Assembly: GCA_020831765.1 (NCBI GenBank)
Contig: JAFIFY010000117.1
Coordinates: 1 to 38,588 of the forward strand
DNA length: 38,588 nt
Direction: 5' to 3'
DNA from: Phycisphaeraceae bacterium
Lineage (GTDB): Bacteria > Planctomycetota > Phycisphaerae > Phycisphaerales > Phycisphaeraceae
Both the position numbers and the translations under genes were made by a program. The notes under the pieces are model-generated. The model had not been told where the DNA came from, did no database searches, and worked only from the letters and a program-made list of their open reading frames with translations. Every line of letters begins with the position of its first letter. Positions within the stretch are counted from its first letter, which is position 1. Below are positions 18,201 to 26,938 of the stretch, piece by piece.

Positions 18201-19979
18201 TCCGACCGCCAGCAACACGCCGCGCCCCGTGGCCACGTAGATGTCGCCACCATCCATCGCGATGCCCACCGGCGTGTGCGATGCCACCTGGGCCATGTTC
18301 GAAGCGCAGAGGAACGTCTCCCAGACGATCCGCGCGTTCATATCGCGGCTGTCGATCGCCGGGTCCGGATCGATGGCGATCAGGTAAAGCCCATCGTTGC
18401 TCTCGGCGACGGTGTAGATCAGGTCGCCGAACGAGACCGGGGCGGTCATGAATGTGCGTGGCACGTTGTCCGGGCTGGAGTCATCATCCCCGGAAATGCG
18501 CCAGAGCACCTTGCCGCTGCGGGCGTCGATCGCCGCCAGGCGATTGCCCGCGTTGGGACGGGCGACGCCGCCAAAGCCCACATTCTGATGCCGCATGCCC
18601 ACAAACCACGAATGGCCTTCCACGGTGTAAACCACCCCATCGATCACGCTCAACTGCTGCCCGATGCCATCGGAGAACAGAAGCTGTTCCTCCACGGTGG
18701 TCGGGTGCGTGGTTCGCATGTTCGGGTGAGCCACCATGGGCATGAACCCCACGCGCCCCTGCTGTCCCGCCCGCAGCGCCGCCGGTGCCGGTTCATCGGA
18801 CGCCCACTTCAGTTCGCCGGTTTCGATATCCAGGGCGACGGTGGCTGGGATCGGCGTCGCGTTGCGGCGATAGGGGTTGACGAAGTGATGGGTCTTGAAG
18901 AACGCCGTATCGCCCTGGAAATAGACCTGACCCGACGGAAGCCAGTTGCCCGACCGCCAACGTCGCGCGATCTCGGGCCGATTGGGCTGCTGCTGCGGCT
19001 GTTGACGGATATTGGGAACCGACCAGACGGGCGAAGGCAGCCCGATCATCGAACTGGAGGTCTGCCAGAGCGAAGTCCAGACACCACCGGACTCCTCCTC
19101 GCTCACCAGCGACGGCATCACGCCACGCCGCGATGAATCGCCCATGACCATCGGCCGACCGGAAGAGGGCGCTCGCTGAGCCAGAATCCGGCGTTGCCGG
19201 TCAAGAATCGTCCGCAGTTCCCGGTTGATGGATTCGGGAAACGATGCCCTGCGATCTTCGAGCAGCTCCTGAATGCGTTCCAGTTCCGGCCCATCGCCCA
19301 GGAACGCGGCCACCGCGGCCAGTCGCCGATGGATGTCCGCTCGATCGATCGTCGGATTGGGGTGCGAGAGCGCGCGCTCGAACATCCGTCGAGCGCCGAC
19401 GAAGTCGCGACGGTCCAGATAGATCGCGCCCAACCGGAAAGCCGCCACATCACCCGAGCGCGAGAAGAACAACCGGCCTTCGATCTCCCGAAGCGGCCGC
19501 TCATCGTACCGGCGTTCCGCCGCCGCCAGCAGGCCGCGCGCCTCGCCGTCGGCCAGAATCCGGTAAGCGTTGAGCAGTTCCGTGTCATCCTGAAGCAGCC
19601 GCTCCACCGCCACACGGATCGGAACGAACGTGCCGTTGGGATCGGGAATGAGCAGGCTGCGACGTTCATGGGCCTTGTCCAGCACCTGCTGAATCACCAT
19701 CGCCGCATCGCGGAATCGACCTTCCTGGGCATATCGCCGGGCGTTGCGGATCAGCGGCTCGATATCCGGATCCTCATCCAGATCACCTCGCGATTCCGGC
19801 GGTTCGGATTCGTTCGCCTGCGCGTCATTCACGAACGCCGATGGATATCCCAGCCCGAAAACCATCCCCGCCAGCAGGAGACACCACAGCCCGGATCGGG
19901 CTGCGCGGCGAACACGCCGACCGCCGAGCGAAACACACCGGCGGTATCGGGGAACGACCAACTGTGTATTCCTGTTCAT
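15234..19979 (-). CDS. Giant exported TPR / PQQ-type beta-propeller protein
   Basis: A 1581-residue protein, the largest in the window. The N-terminal export signal is unusually long (hydrophobic about 31-49 after an Arg-rich start). Helical TPR-type repeats occupy about 70-290. A first beta-propeller of PQQ-type blades spans about 340-730 (LAAIDARSGKVLWRISG, AVGAVDGEIVWAS, SVFDRASGRLLTS). A second helical-repeat block follows (about 755-1080; ERRANLLRIMGRLDEAADDM). A second propeller lies at about 1150-1570 (LRVFETRTGRVLWERRF, MAVEIASGKRNRVI). The residues needed to bind PQQ as a dehydrogenase cofactor are not evident, so a structural, BamB-like role is more likely than catalysis. AAGGA lies 7 nt before the ATG. 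Gaps to its neighbours are 28 bp and 39 bp. Confidence 0.85.
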   Translation of the reverse strand: MNRNTQLVVPRYRRCVSLGGRRVRRAARSGLWCLLLAGMVFGLGYPSAFVNDAQANESEPPESRGDLDEDPDIEPLIRNARRYAQEGRFRDAAMVIQQVLDKAHERRSLLIPDPNGTFVPIRVAVERLLQDDTELLNAYRILADGEARGLLAAAERRYDERPLREIEGRLFFSRSGDVAAFRLGAIYLDRRDFVGARRMFERALSHPNPTIDRADIHRRLAAVAAFLGDGPELERIQELLEDRRASFPESINRELRTILDRQRRILAQRAPSSGRPMVMGDSSRRGVMPSLVSEEESGGVWTSLWQTSSSMIGLPSPVWSVPNIRQQPQQQPNRPEIARRWRSGNWLPSGQVYFQGDTAFFKTHHFVNPYRRNATPIPATVALDIETGELKWASDEPAPAALRAGQQGRVGFMPMVAHPNMRTTHPTTVEEQLLFSDGIGQQLSVIDGVVYTVEGHSWFVGMRHQNVGFGGVARPNAGNRLAAIDARSGKVLWRISGDDDSSPDNVPRTFMTAPVSFGDLIYTVAESNDGLYLIAIDPDPAIDSRDMNARIVWETFLCASNMAQVASHTPVGIAMDGGDIYVATGRGVLLAVGAVDGEIVWASYYERSSQTMDANQVRMAAMRGQPIPSTGFSEDSVIPLGDVLAVMPSDAQQISVFDRASGRLLTSHRDQQNSYVLGATDNGIVVGGSAGISRYEVSRTRIRQVWRQSVSDKFGRGAMGEDGIYVPSGQNVVVLNLANGRPQREIHINLPESELSAQVPMGNVYPAGRQVLVSAMGQVYSAVNAGSQLALLTERIEGGEGRDFRLLERRANLLRIMGRLDEAADDMRGAIALARRTDERQPLEAGLFDILMIIAAGDVEGSRVILEEAANLARSDAQITQLAMARAANAAAAGDRERAFALYFEVALDRSGQMIEPRGDDGPTLIAVATYAANRLSRLIADAPELRSKLESLQAEAIQAAIQAGDIDSMISAAHAHPDSEPARNAFIEASRQLMAGDQVELAEAVLRQGIGHSPSQAAWLHMAMAELLEEAGWAQSAMDRWMLIDRTLGDQIIGYEQEAAQRRPVAPIAGAFMVDETGPENGSEEEIAPENGQAAPEDRRTAITASRKAREAIARLEGRIDSNAGVLRDAAYRQAWHESLTMPISLRLGSLDSSDHLDELVLFGSRQQGNTLIGRTADGSDRWILRLPASGATRIFGTHWITFNGNAVVQANGELLRDGHMGFMVSENQLMAYGLVNRGGRPNRTIDPIWDRELDGNWFNHFPGFPGFSGDQSFRGLDTVAVGSGVVAVIVTDQNLGVPVLRVFETRTGRVLWERRFDRNQPMGVGISNGMIGVLVGNDNVVLFDRWNGRQTGEFGLNGRSANTEMLWHPDGLFYVTNNNRVNFVSIPDGELRWAVNGPAQPNIRLTDHGTVLIWGPNVQANFMAVEIASGKRNRVITHREAPQMQRGILDAAMSRDGDVVLVGRDQRFQMTWLLFAQDGPDEPIDLGGPRTTAILQGIGSSSFGKVHAEGVLPRAVPMDNNRQNFEVRLVRRKDGEETENRLPGPANGRFNNLGMAMVRGDSIIVVANDGARAYRAERR

Positions 19980-20007
19980 GTTCAGATCCTTTCCAGCATC
20001 ATTTCAT

Positions 20008-22299
20008 TCAGGATCGACGACGGCCAAACCACCACCCAAGGAGCAATTCCGCGGCCAGGACCATGACCAGCAGGGTCAGGAGCGTCCGGCTCAGCTCGCG
20101 ACGGCCCCCGCCCGTCCCCGCCGCCTCGGCCACCTGGTCACCCGTAATCACGCCCAGCTTTTCGACGCCGTAGCCGCGGACCAGTTCGCCGGCATCGACA
20201 CGCGTCAGGTCGCTTTCCCGGGGATCCACGTTCGTGGCGTAAAGCCACTCCACCTCGCCGCCCTCCCGCTCGGAGAGCCGCAGACGATAGAAGCCGGCCG
20301 CGCTCAGCCGGGCCCGCTCATCGGCTTCCTCCGCTCCACCGAACATGATGTGCGTCAGGCCGGTCTCGTCATCGGTGGTGACCAACCGTTGAACATCATC
20401 GCCCGCGGGCGGACGCAATCGAACCCTGGGCTCGAAGCGGGCCAGATCGATCTCTTCAACAATACGCGAGCCAACCAGCATCGTCCCGCGACCGGCGTCC
20501 GATCGGGTCACCCACTCGGTTGCCCGCTGCAGGGCGACCACGGTCACCGGCAGATTGATCAGGTTGTTCCAGTTGGGGCGCGGGCCGGTGGTGGTGACCA
20601 GAACACGACCGAGTCCGAAATTCCGCGACACCATCAGCGGTGACCGCTGGGGATGATCCACCCGGCTGATCAGCGTCGCCTGGCCGCCGTCGATCAGATC
20701 CTCGGGAATCTCGGTATGCCACCACAGAAACAGCCGCGCTCCGAGCATGATCTCGGGTGAGAAGATCGTAGCCAGTTGGTGGCCGGTGCTGACCGGAACG
20801 GCGCTGTATCCGGTCTCGCGACGGGGATCGCCTTCGATATCGATCAGGCGGACGGGCAGGAGCCCTTCGCCATCGCGATGCATCATGTCGTTGTAGAAGT
20901 CGCGCCTCGCCTTGTCGCCGAGATAGATCAGCAGCCCGCCGCCGGCCTCGACATACTCCTCAAGCTCACGGACCCGCGATTCACTGAGCTGATAGACGTT
21001 GGCCAGGTAGATGACATCCGGGCGCTGAAGATCGCGCCGGGAAAGGGATTCAAACTCATCCACCGACACCACGCGGATCACATGGCCCGATCGCTGTCGG
21101 CCAGCCGGGTCCACCGCATGGCGGAGAAACTCGACCTCCGACCGGCCGGACACGGCGCCCGGCAGATCCGGATCGCCGCCATCGACCATCAGAATGCGAA
21201 CACCACGCACCACGCGCGCCGCCAGGTGATGGGTATTGTCCGCCGGCATCATGTCGGGGAACTCCAGTTCCACGACCACTTCCTCATGGCCGGTCTGCAC
21301 GAACGTCATCGGAATGTTGACCACCTGCTCACCGCCGGCCGGAACCGCATCCAGCTCGCGCGTGATCATGGCGCCGGCGGCGACCAGTCGAACCGTCGCA
21401 CCGGTGGCATCGGTCGGGCCGAAGTTGGAAACCGTCACACTGAAATTGGTCGGCCGATCGCGGACGATCGACTTTTCAAGGACCTGGACATCGGTGATGG
21501 CCAGGTTGGTCGTGTCCTGCTCGCCGAAATCCACGATCAGGATCGAATCGACATGGGGCTCCAGCGCCGCCATCGCGGCCTTCACCGAATCCTCGCCCGA
21601 TTCCTCGCCTTCATCGATGGGAAAGTCATGTTCGCGAAGATCGGTCAGAAGATAGACCGCTCGATTCGGTGAGACATCCTGCTCATCGATGTGCCGGCGA
21701 ACCTGCTCGAGCGCCGCGGCCCACTGCGCATACCGATCCGACGGCTGAAGCCCATCGTCGGCGCCTCCGGCCCCCTCCAGAGCTTCGCGGAACCGCTGCC
21801 CGAACTCCTCATTGAGTATCTCACCGGAAAACAACGGCCGTCCGGGGTTGGATGTCAGCATCAGGGTCAGCTTATTGTTGCCCCGCTGGGCGATCAGACT
21901 GTCGACCAGTTCGATCGCCCTGGCCTTGGCCTGGTCGAAAGCCGACCGAGGCCCCTGGCGCGCCGACATGCTCGGGGAATCATCCAGGACCACGATCCGC
22001 TCGACTTCCGCCGTGCCCAGCGCCAGTGCCGCCAGACCCGTGGGGGTGAACATCAGGCGGGCCAGCAGCAGAGCGATCAGGATCATGATCAGGCAGCGCA
22101 AGAGCAGCAGGATCAGGTGCTCGAGCTGGACGCGACGCCGATTGCGCTTCTGGGCATCCAGGAGAAAATCCATCGCGGCCCAGTAGATCGTCCGATACCG
22201 GCGCCGGGCCAGAAGATGAATAATGATCGGGGAAGCGACAGACAGCGCCCCGAGAAGAAGTAGTGGATTCGCGGCCGACAGGCCAAACAGTCCGGGCAT
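20008..22299 (-). CDS. BatA-like membrane protein with VWA, CARDB-like and GATase-like domains
   Basis: A 763-residue protein. The N-terminus is the BatA-type membrane segment: NPLLLLGALSVASPIIIHLLARRRYR, then AAMDFL, a basic stretch, and LILLLLRCLIMILIALLLARL (TMs at about 10-30 and 60-82). The VWA domain starts at RIVVLDDSPSM and has a complete MIDAS motif, Asp106-x-Ser108-x-Ser110. A CARDB-like sandwich follows (about 255-350; NFSVTVSNFGPTDATGATVRLV). Next is a GATase-like fold (about 360-540; VEAGGGLLIYLGD). A C-terminal helix (LLTLLVMVLAAELLLGWWFG) closes the protein. ATG at 22299 was chosen over TTG at 22305 because of GAGG 7 nt upstream. VWA proteins of this type commonly work with MoxR ATPases. 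This one probably projects its domains outside the cytoplasmic membrane. Confidence 0.88.
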   Translation of the reverse strand: MPGLFGLSAANPLLLLGALSVASPIIIHLLARRRYRTIYWAAMDFLLDAQKRNRRRVQLEHLILLLLRCLIMILIALLLARLMFTPTGLAALALGTAEVERIVVLDDSPSMSARQGPRSAFDQAKARAIELVDSLIAQRGNNKLTLMLTSNPGRPLFSGEILNEEFGQRFREALEGAGGADDGLQPSDRYAQWAAALEQVRRHIDEQDVSPNRAVYLLTDLREHDFPIDEGEESGEDSVKAAMAALEPHVDSILIVDFGEQDTTNLAITDVQVLEKSIVRDRPTNFSVTVSNFGPTDATGATVRLVAAGAMITRELDAVPAGGEQVVNIPMTFVQTGHEEVVVELEFPDMMPADNTHHLAARVVRGVRILMVDGGDPDLPGAVSGRSEVEFLRHAVDPAGRQRSGHVIRVVSVDEFESLSRRDLQRPDVIYLANVYQLSESRVRELEEYVEAGGGLLIYLGDKARRDFYNDMMHRDGEGLLPVRLIDIEGDPRRETGYSAVPVSTGHQLATIFSPEIMLGARLFLWWHTEIPEDLIDGGQATLISRVDHPQRSPLMVSRNFGLGRVLVTTTGPRPNWNNLINLPVTVVALQRATEWVTRSDAGRGTMLVGSRIVEEIDLARFEPRVRLRPPAGDDVQRLVTTDDETGLTHIMFGGAEEADERARLSAAGFYRLRLSEREGGEVEWLYATNVDPRESDLTRVDAGELVRGYGVEKLGVITGDQVAEAAGTGGGRRELSRTLLTLLVMVLAAELLLGWWFGRRRS

Positions 22300-22436
22300 G
22301 TCCAATCCTCAGTAAAGTCCATCACAACGCTGAACGACCGTCGGGGGCCGGAACCCCAGGTCCGGAAGCCGTTTAACGCCCGGCGGCGCGCACCTGGCCG
22401 ACTCGGCTGGCTTGGGCCCTCGGCCGTTCGCTCAAC

Positions 22437-23369
22437 CTACCGACGCCGAGCCCCTCGAATCGCCCGCTGCCTGAAGGCCAGGTAGCTTGAAAGCGCCGCA
22501 TCCAGCGAATCGGTCGTCGAGAGCGGCACATAATCGATCCCACTGGTCGAACAGGCCCGCCGAACCTGCGACTTGAAACGATCGACCGCCTCCAGGTAAG
22601 TGCGCCGAAGCGCCCTGGGTTCGGTCAACAGCTCCATATCGATCTCCAGCCCCTTGAAAAGCACGTTGTCCTGAAACGGGAACGTCACCTCATCATCATG
22701 CATGACATGGAAAACCACCATCTCGTGCTTGCGATGCCTGAAGTGCCGCATGGTCTCCTGGAGCGTCCTGGTGTCCACGAAAAGATCCGAGACCAGCACC
22801 ACCAGCCCGCGCTTGCCGATCTGCTCGGCCAGCCCGTGGAAGACGTCGCCGACATCGGTCTTGTGGTCGGGCTTGGCCTGGTCCAGTTCGTGGAGAATCA
22901 GCTTCAGGTGCGCGGGATTGCTCGATGCCGGCAGCGCCTTGCGAATCGCGGTATCGAACATGACCAGTCCGACCTGATCCGCCTGGCTTTGAAGCAGATA
23001 CGCCAGCGACGCGGCGATGGTGGCGGCATAGTCGAACTTGCCCGGCCCCCGGCGATCCCGCCCGGTCTGCCCATAGTCCATCGACTTGGAGCAATCCAGG
23101 ATGATGGTGCACTTTAGGTTGGTCTCTTCCTCGTACTCCTTGATGTAGAGCCGGTCGGTTTTGGACCACACCTTCCAGTCGATGTGCTTGATCTCATCGC
23201 CGGGCACATATTCACGGTGCGTGGCGAACTCCACGGCGAACCCGTGATACGGGCTCTTATGCATGCCGGTGATGAATCCATCCACCACCGCGCGGGCGCG
23301 GACATCCATCCGCTTGATCTTTTCGATGATGGAGGGGTCTAGGAATTGTTGTCCTGCGATCTTGGGCAT
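22437..23369 (-). CDS. DUF58 family protein
   Basis: A 310-residue protein without a membrane segment. The DUF58 signature (residues about 54-83) is clear: YVPGDEIKHIDWKVWSKTD followed by LYIKEYEEETN. It runs into a VWA-like fold with Asp92-x-Ser94-x-Ser96 (LDCSKSMDYG) and GLVVLVSDLF near 195. DUF58 proteins are encoded next to MoxR ATPases in many bacteria and are thought to be their partners. ATG at 23369 has GAGG 7 nt upstream; a TTG 54 bp further up is a worse choice. It lies 58 bp after moxR and 137 bp before the BatA-like gene. Confidence 0.93.
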   Translation of the reverse strand: MPKIAGQQFLDPSIIEKIKRMDVRARAVVDGFITGMHKSPYHGFAVEFATHREYVPGDEIKHIDWKVWSKTDRLYIKEYEEETNLKCTIILDCSKSMDYGQTGRDRRGPGKFDYAATIAASLAYLLQSQADQVGLVMFDTAIRKALPASSNPAHLKLILHELDQAKPDHKTDVGDVFHGLAEQIGKRGLVVLVSDLFVDTRTLQETMRHFRHRKHEMVVFHVMHDDEVTFPFQDNVLFKGLEIDMELLTEPRALRRTYLEAVDRFKSQVRRACSTSGIDYVPLSTTDSLDAALSSYLAFRQRAIRGARRR

Positions 23370-23427
23370 GAACCGGCCTCGATGGGAAGGAGCGGCGGAA
23401 AAACAACTGGCCGTGCCGGGCAATGCC

Positions 23428-24489
<1,062 letters not shown>

Positions 24490-24813
24490 GAATGCCTCCA
24501 AAGATCAGATTTGCAAAGGGTTACCGGGAATTCCTGACCATGTCCAAACACAGGACCGGCCGTGTGGCCGCCGCGCTGCGGCAACAAAACCACCAAAGCG
24601 ACGGGCGAGCCGCTTCAGCCTAGAGACGCATGGACTTGGGGGGGTCTGTCAAAAGTTGGGCAAACCCGAGTTCGCGCTGCGACAGGCCGCTGATGGAACG
24701 CCCTTAGCCAGACCCCGCCACCGGGCTACCTTCGGCCCACGCCATCCGAATCGTCGTAACCCATCCACAAAGCCCAACCTGCCTGTTAGGCATCCTCGCC
24801 CGGGGTTGCTAAA
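24490..24813. promoter_or_regulatory. Divergent intergenic region between moxR and the ATP synthase cluster
   Basis: These 324 bp hold no convincing gene and should carry the promoters for both transcription units. On the minus strand a TTGACA lies at 24652-24647, but I see no good -10 at 16-18 nt from it. On the plus strand TAAAAT at 24810-24815 could be a -10 for the atp cluster, again without a good -35. GC-rich inverted repeats lie at about 24559-24582 (CGGCC-GTGT-GGCCG, then CCGC-GCT-GCGG). Confidence 0.4.
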
Positions 24814-25368
24814 ATGCCGTCGTTCGAATCTGCAGGCGATTCGACGGTCGAGCACTCCATGAGCCAATCTCCACCCTCGGATCCGGCTTTCGACAAGCCC
24901 AAGGCGGTTTTCCCGCTTGCCTTGGCCCTGTTGTGCGTGGTTCTGGTCGGCGCAGTCGGAACAACGCTGGGCGCATGGCTTCTTCCCGGCTGGCTCAATG
25001 CCGACAACCTGGAAACCGCCCGCGCGGGGGCGATCTGGGGCGGTGTCGTGGCCACTCTCTGCGCGGCCATCGCCATGATCCCCATGCGATGGATGTCCGG
25101 ACGAGGCTTGGAGCGGGTGATGATCGTCTGGTTCGGCGGGACCGGCTTCCGGATGCTCGGGTGCATCATCGGAGCGGTAACACTGATTCTTGTCGGGGGA
25201 TACCCGCCCCAGTCCACGGCGCTGACCTTGATGTTCGTGTATCTTCTGGCACTCGCCGCCGAGACGGTCTGGTTCAGCCGGTTTCTCTGGCGGCATGATT
25301 CCACGGGCGGGGGCCTGAAACCGCACACTCCCGCGACCTCCGCCACTGTTCAGGAGACGGGTTCCTGA
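24814..25368 (+). CDS. AtpI-like membrane protein preceding the ATP synthase genes
   Basis: A 184-residue protein, or 169 residues from the second ATG at 24859. Four hydrophobic helices are visible at about 33-57 (FPLALALLCVVLVGAVGTTLGAWLL), 71-90, 108-128 (GTGFRMLGCIIGAVTLILVG) and 135-155 (ALTLMFVYLLALAAETVWF). The position directly before atpB, with a TGATG overlap, matches the AtpI/Atp1-type proteins that help assemble the c-ring or supply ions. The sequence itself is too divergent to assign by motif. The start is uncertain: neither ATG has a strong Shine-Dalgarno. The first ATG lies inside the possible -10 TAAAAT, which would favour 24859. Confidence 0.7.
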   Translation: MPSFESAGDSTVEHSMSQSPPSDPAFDKPKAVFPLALALLCVVLVGAVGTTLGAWLLPGWLNADNLETARAGAIWGGVVATLCAAIAMIPMRWMSGRGLERVMIVWFGGTGFRMLGCIIGAVTLILVGGYPPQSTALTLMFVYLLALAAETVWFSRFLWRHDSTGGGLKPHTPATSATVQETGS

Positions 25369-26312
25369 TGCCTTATGTTCCCATTCTGGCCGCCGACGAC
25401 CCGATCAGTCACGTTGTGGACCATCAACTGCTGGGCTGGTATGTCAGCAACACCACGGTGATGCTTTTTCTAAGCGCCCTGATCACGTTTCTATTGATGC
25501 GATACGCCGCGGCGCGCATCATGACGGGCAAGGGCGGCTCGCTGGATGACTACCGGGCCAAGGGCGTTGTGGCCAATCTCATCGAGGCGATCTGCCTCTT
25601 CCTTCGCAACGATGTGTTCAAGCCCGTGCTGGGCGATCAGACCGACAAGTTCGCCCCGATCCTCTGGACGCTTTTCTGGTTCATCCTGATCTGCAACATG
25701 ATGGGCCTGGTGCCGCTGCTGGACCTGACGGCGACCATCGGCAAGGTGATCGGCGTCCCCATCGGCTATGGGGGACACGGCATCGGTGGGACGGCGACCC
25801 AGTCGATCTACGTCACCGTGACGCTGGCGGTCATCGCGTTTCTTTACTGGAACGTGATCGCCATCCGGAAGGACTGGCGGGCATATCTGAAGCACATGAC
25901 CGGTGGCGCTCCGGTCTATGTCTGGTGGATCATGATCCCCGTCGAGATCATCGGCATGCTCGTCAAGCCGGCCGCGCTGGCCATTCGACTCTTCGCCAAC
26001 ATGACCGGCGGCCATATTCTGCTGGCGGTGGTCCTGGGCTTTGTCGGCCAGGTGATCGTCGGCATGGGCACCGTCGGGTTCGCCTTCGCGATCATCCCGC
26101 TGGTCGGTGCGGTCGCGATTTATCTGCTGGAAGTTCTGGTCGGCACCATCCAGGCGTATATTTTCACCTTCCTGACGTGCCTGTTCCTGGGTCAGCTTGT
26201 GGTGCATGAACATGATGAACATGCCGAGCACGAGCACGACCGGGAAGAGGAAGCCTTGGGAGTGGTCGCGTCCCCTTTGCCGGTTCCGGGCGGCACGGGA
26301 TCAATGCGTTAG
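25368..26312 (+). CDS. atpB: F-type ATP synthase subunit a
   Basis: A 314-residue integral membrane protein forming the Fo stator and proton half-channels. The conserved core is clear: IPVEIIGMLVKPAALAIRLFANMTGGH carries the essential Arg207, followed by GHILLAVVLGF and the C-terminal helix pair LVGAVAIYLLEVLVGTIQAYIFTFLTCLFLG. An earlier helix has the expected FILICNMMGLVPLLDL. The C-terminus has a His/Glu-rich extension (HEHDEHAEHEHDREEE, about 270-285) beyond the normal end; its role is unknown, though metal binding is possible. The ATG overlaps the stop of the preceding gene. AtpE follows after 137 bp. Confidence 0.95.
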   Translation: MPYVPILAADDPISHVVDHQLLGWYVSNTTVMLFLSALITFLLMRYAAARIMTGKGGSLDDYRAKGVVANLIEAICLFLRNDVFKPVLGDQTDKFAPILWTLFWFILICNMMGLVPLLDLTATIGKVIGVPIGYGGHGIGGTATQSIYVTVTLAVIAFLYWNVIAIRKDWRAYLKHMTGGAPVYVWWIMIPVEIIGMLVKPAALAIRLFANMTGGHILLAVVLGFVGQVIVGMGTVGFAFAIIPLVGAVAIYLLEVLVGTIQAYIFTFLTCLFLGQLVVHEHDEHAEHEHDREEEALGVVASPLPVPGGTGSMR

Positions 26313-26449
26313 CCCGGATGGAGCACGGCGGAAATCGATCAGTCACAAACGCTCCGGCGCCGGTCGAGTAAGGCGGCTGGACGGCCCGCGAGGGCGGAGC
26401 GAACAACAGGCGTGACCTTGCCGCGCCGAACCGTATCGGAGATGCATCG

Positions 26450-26794
26450 ATGAACAAGTGGATTTGGATGGTGCCCGTGGTGGCCCTGATGATGATGGCC
26501 GCGCCCGCGATGGCCGACAATGGTGGCGAGGCCGCGGCCCCCGCCGGATTCAGCCTGATTCCCGACGGCAATGCCGGCATCGCCCTGGCCGCCGGCATTG
26601 GAGCCGGCCTGATCATCATGGGCGGTGCCCGAGGCATCGGCAACATCGGCTCTTCGGCCGTCGAGTCCATCGCTCGTCAGCCCGAGGCCGGCGGACGTAT
26701 CTTCACCTCCATGGTGCTCTCGGCCGCTTTCGTCGAAGGCGCAACGCTTTTCGGTGTGGTGGTGATGATGTTGCTGACTTTCAATATGACCTGA
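26450..26794 (+). CDS. atpE: F-type ATP synthase subunit c
   Basis: A 114-residue proteolipid that forms the rotating c-ring. It begins with an extra cleavable-looking signal segment (MNKWIWMVPVVALMMMAAPAMA, 1-22) and a short linker, which makes it longer than the usual 70-90 residues. Helix 1 spans about 42-66. The polar loop ARQPEA (75-80) contacts gamma and epsilon. Helix 2 carries the ion-binding Glu96 in SAAFVEGATLFGVVV. The residues around the carboxylate (VEGATLF) look like proton-type c subunits and lack the Glu-Ser pair seen in Na+-type rings. GGAG lies 8 nt before the ATG. Confidence 0.95.
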   Translation: MNKWIWMVPVVALMMMAAPAMADNGGEAAAPAGFSLIPDGNAGIALAAGIGAGLIIMGGARGIGNIGSSAVESIARQPEAGGRIFTSMVLSAAFVEGATLFGVVVMMLLTFNMT

Positions 26795-26938
26795 CCGCGA
26801 TGCGCTTGGGAGTCTTTGGCTCCGAAGCCCGGATATTCCGCACGCCGCCTTCGGGCCGCGTGCCTGCCCGGCCCGGCGCTCGGGAATCGTCCGGCCTGGC
26901 GGGCTCACGGCCCGCTGAAAACCCATGAGGATTGATTG

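Noticed and set aside
15234-19979. PQQ-dependent dehydrogenase
   Set aside because: Blade motifs are present, but cofactor-binding and catalytic residues are not evident, and the TPR blocks and context fit a structural protein better.
24818-24850. GTTCGAATC, which resembles a tRNA T-loop
   Set aside because: No acceptor stem, anticodon arm or D arm can be drawn around it. It is part of a small hairpin instead.
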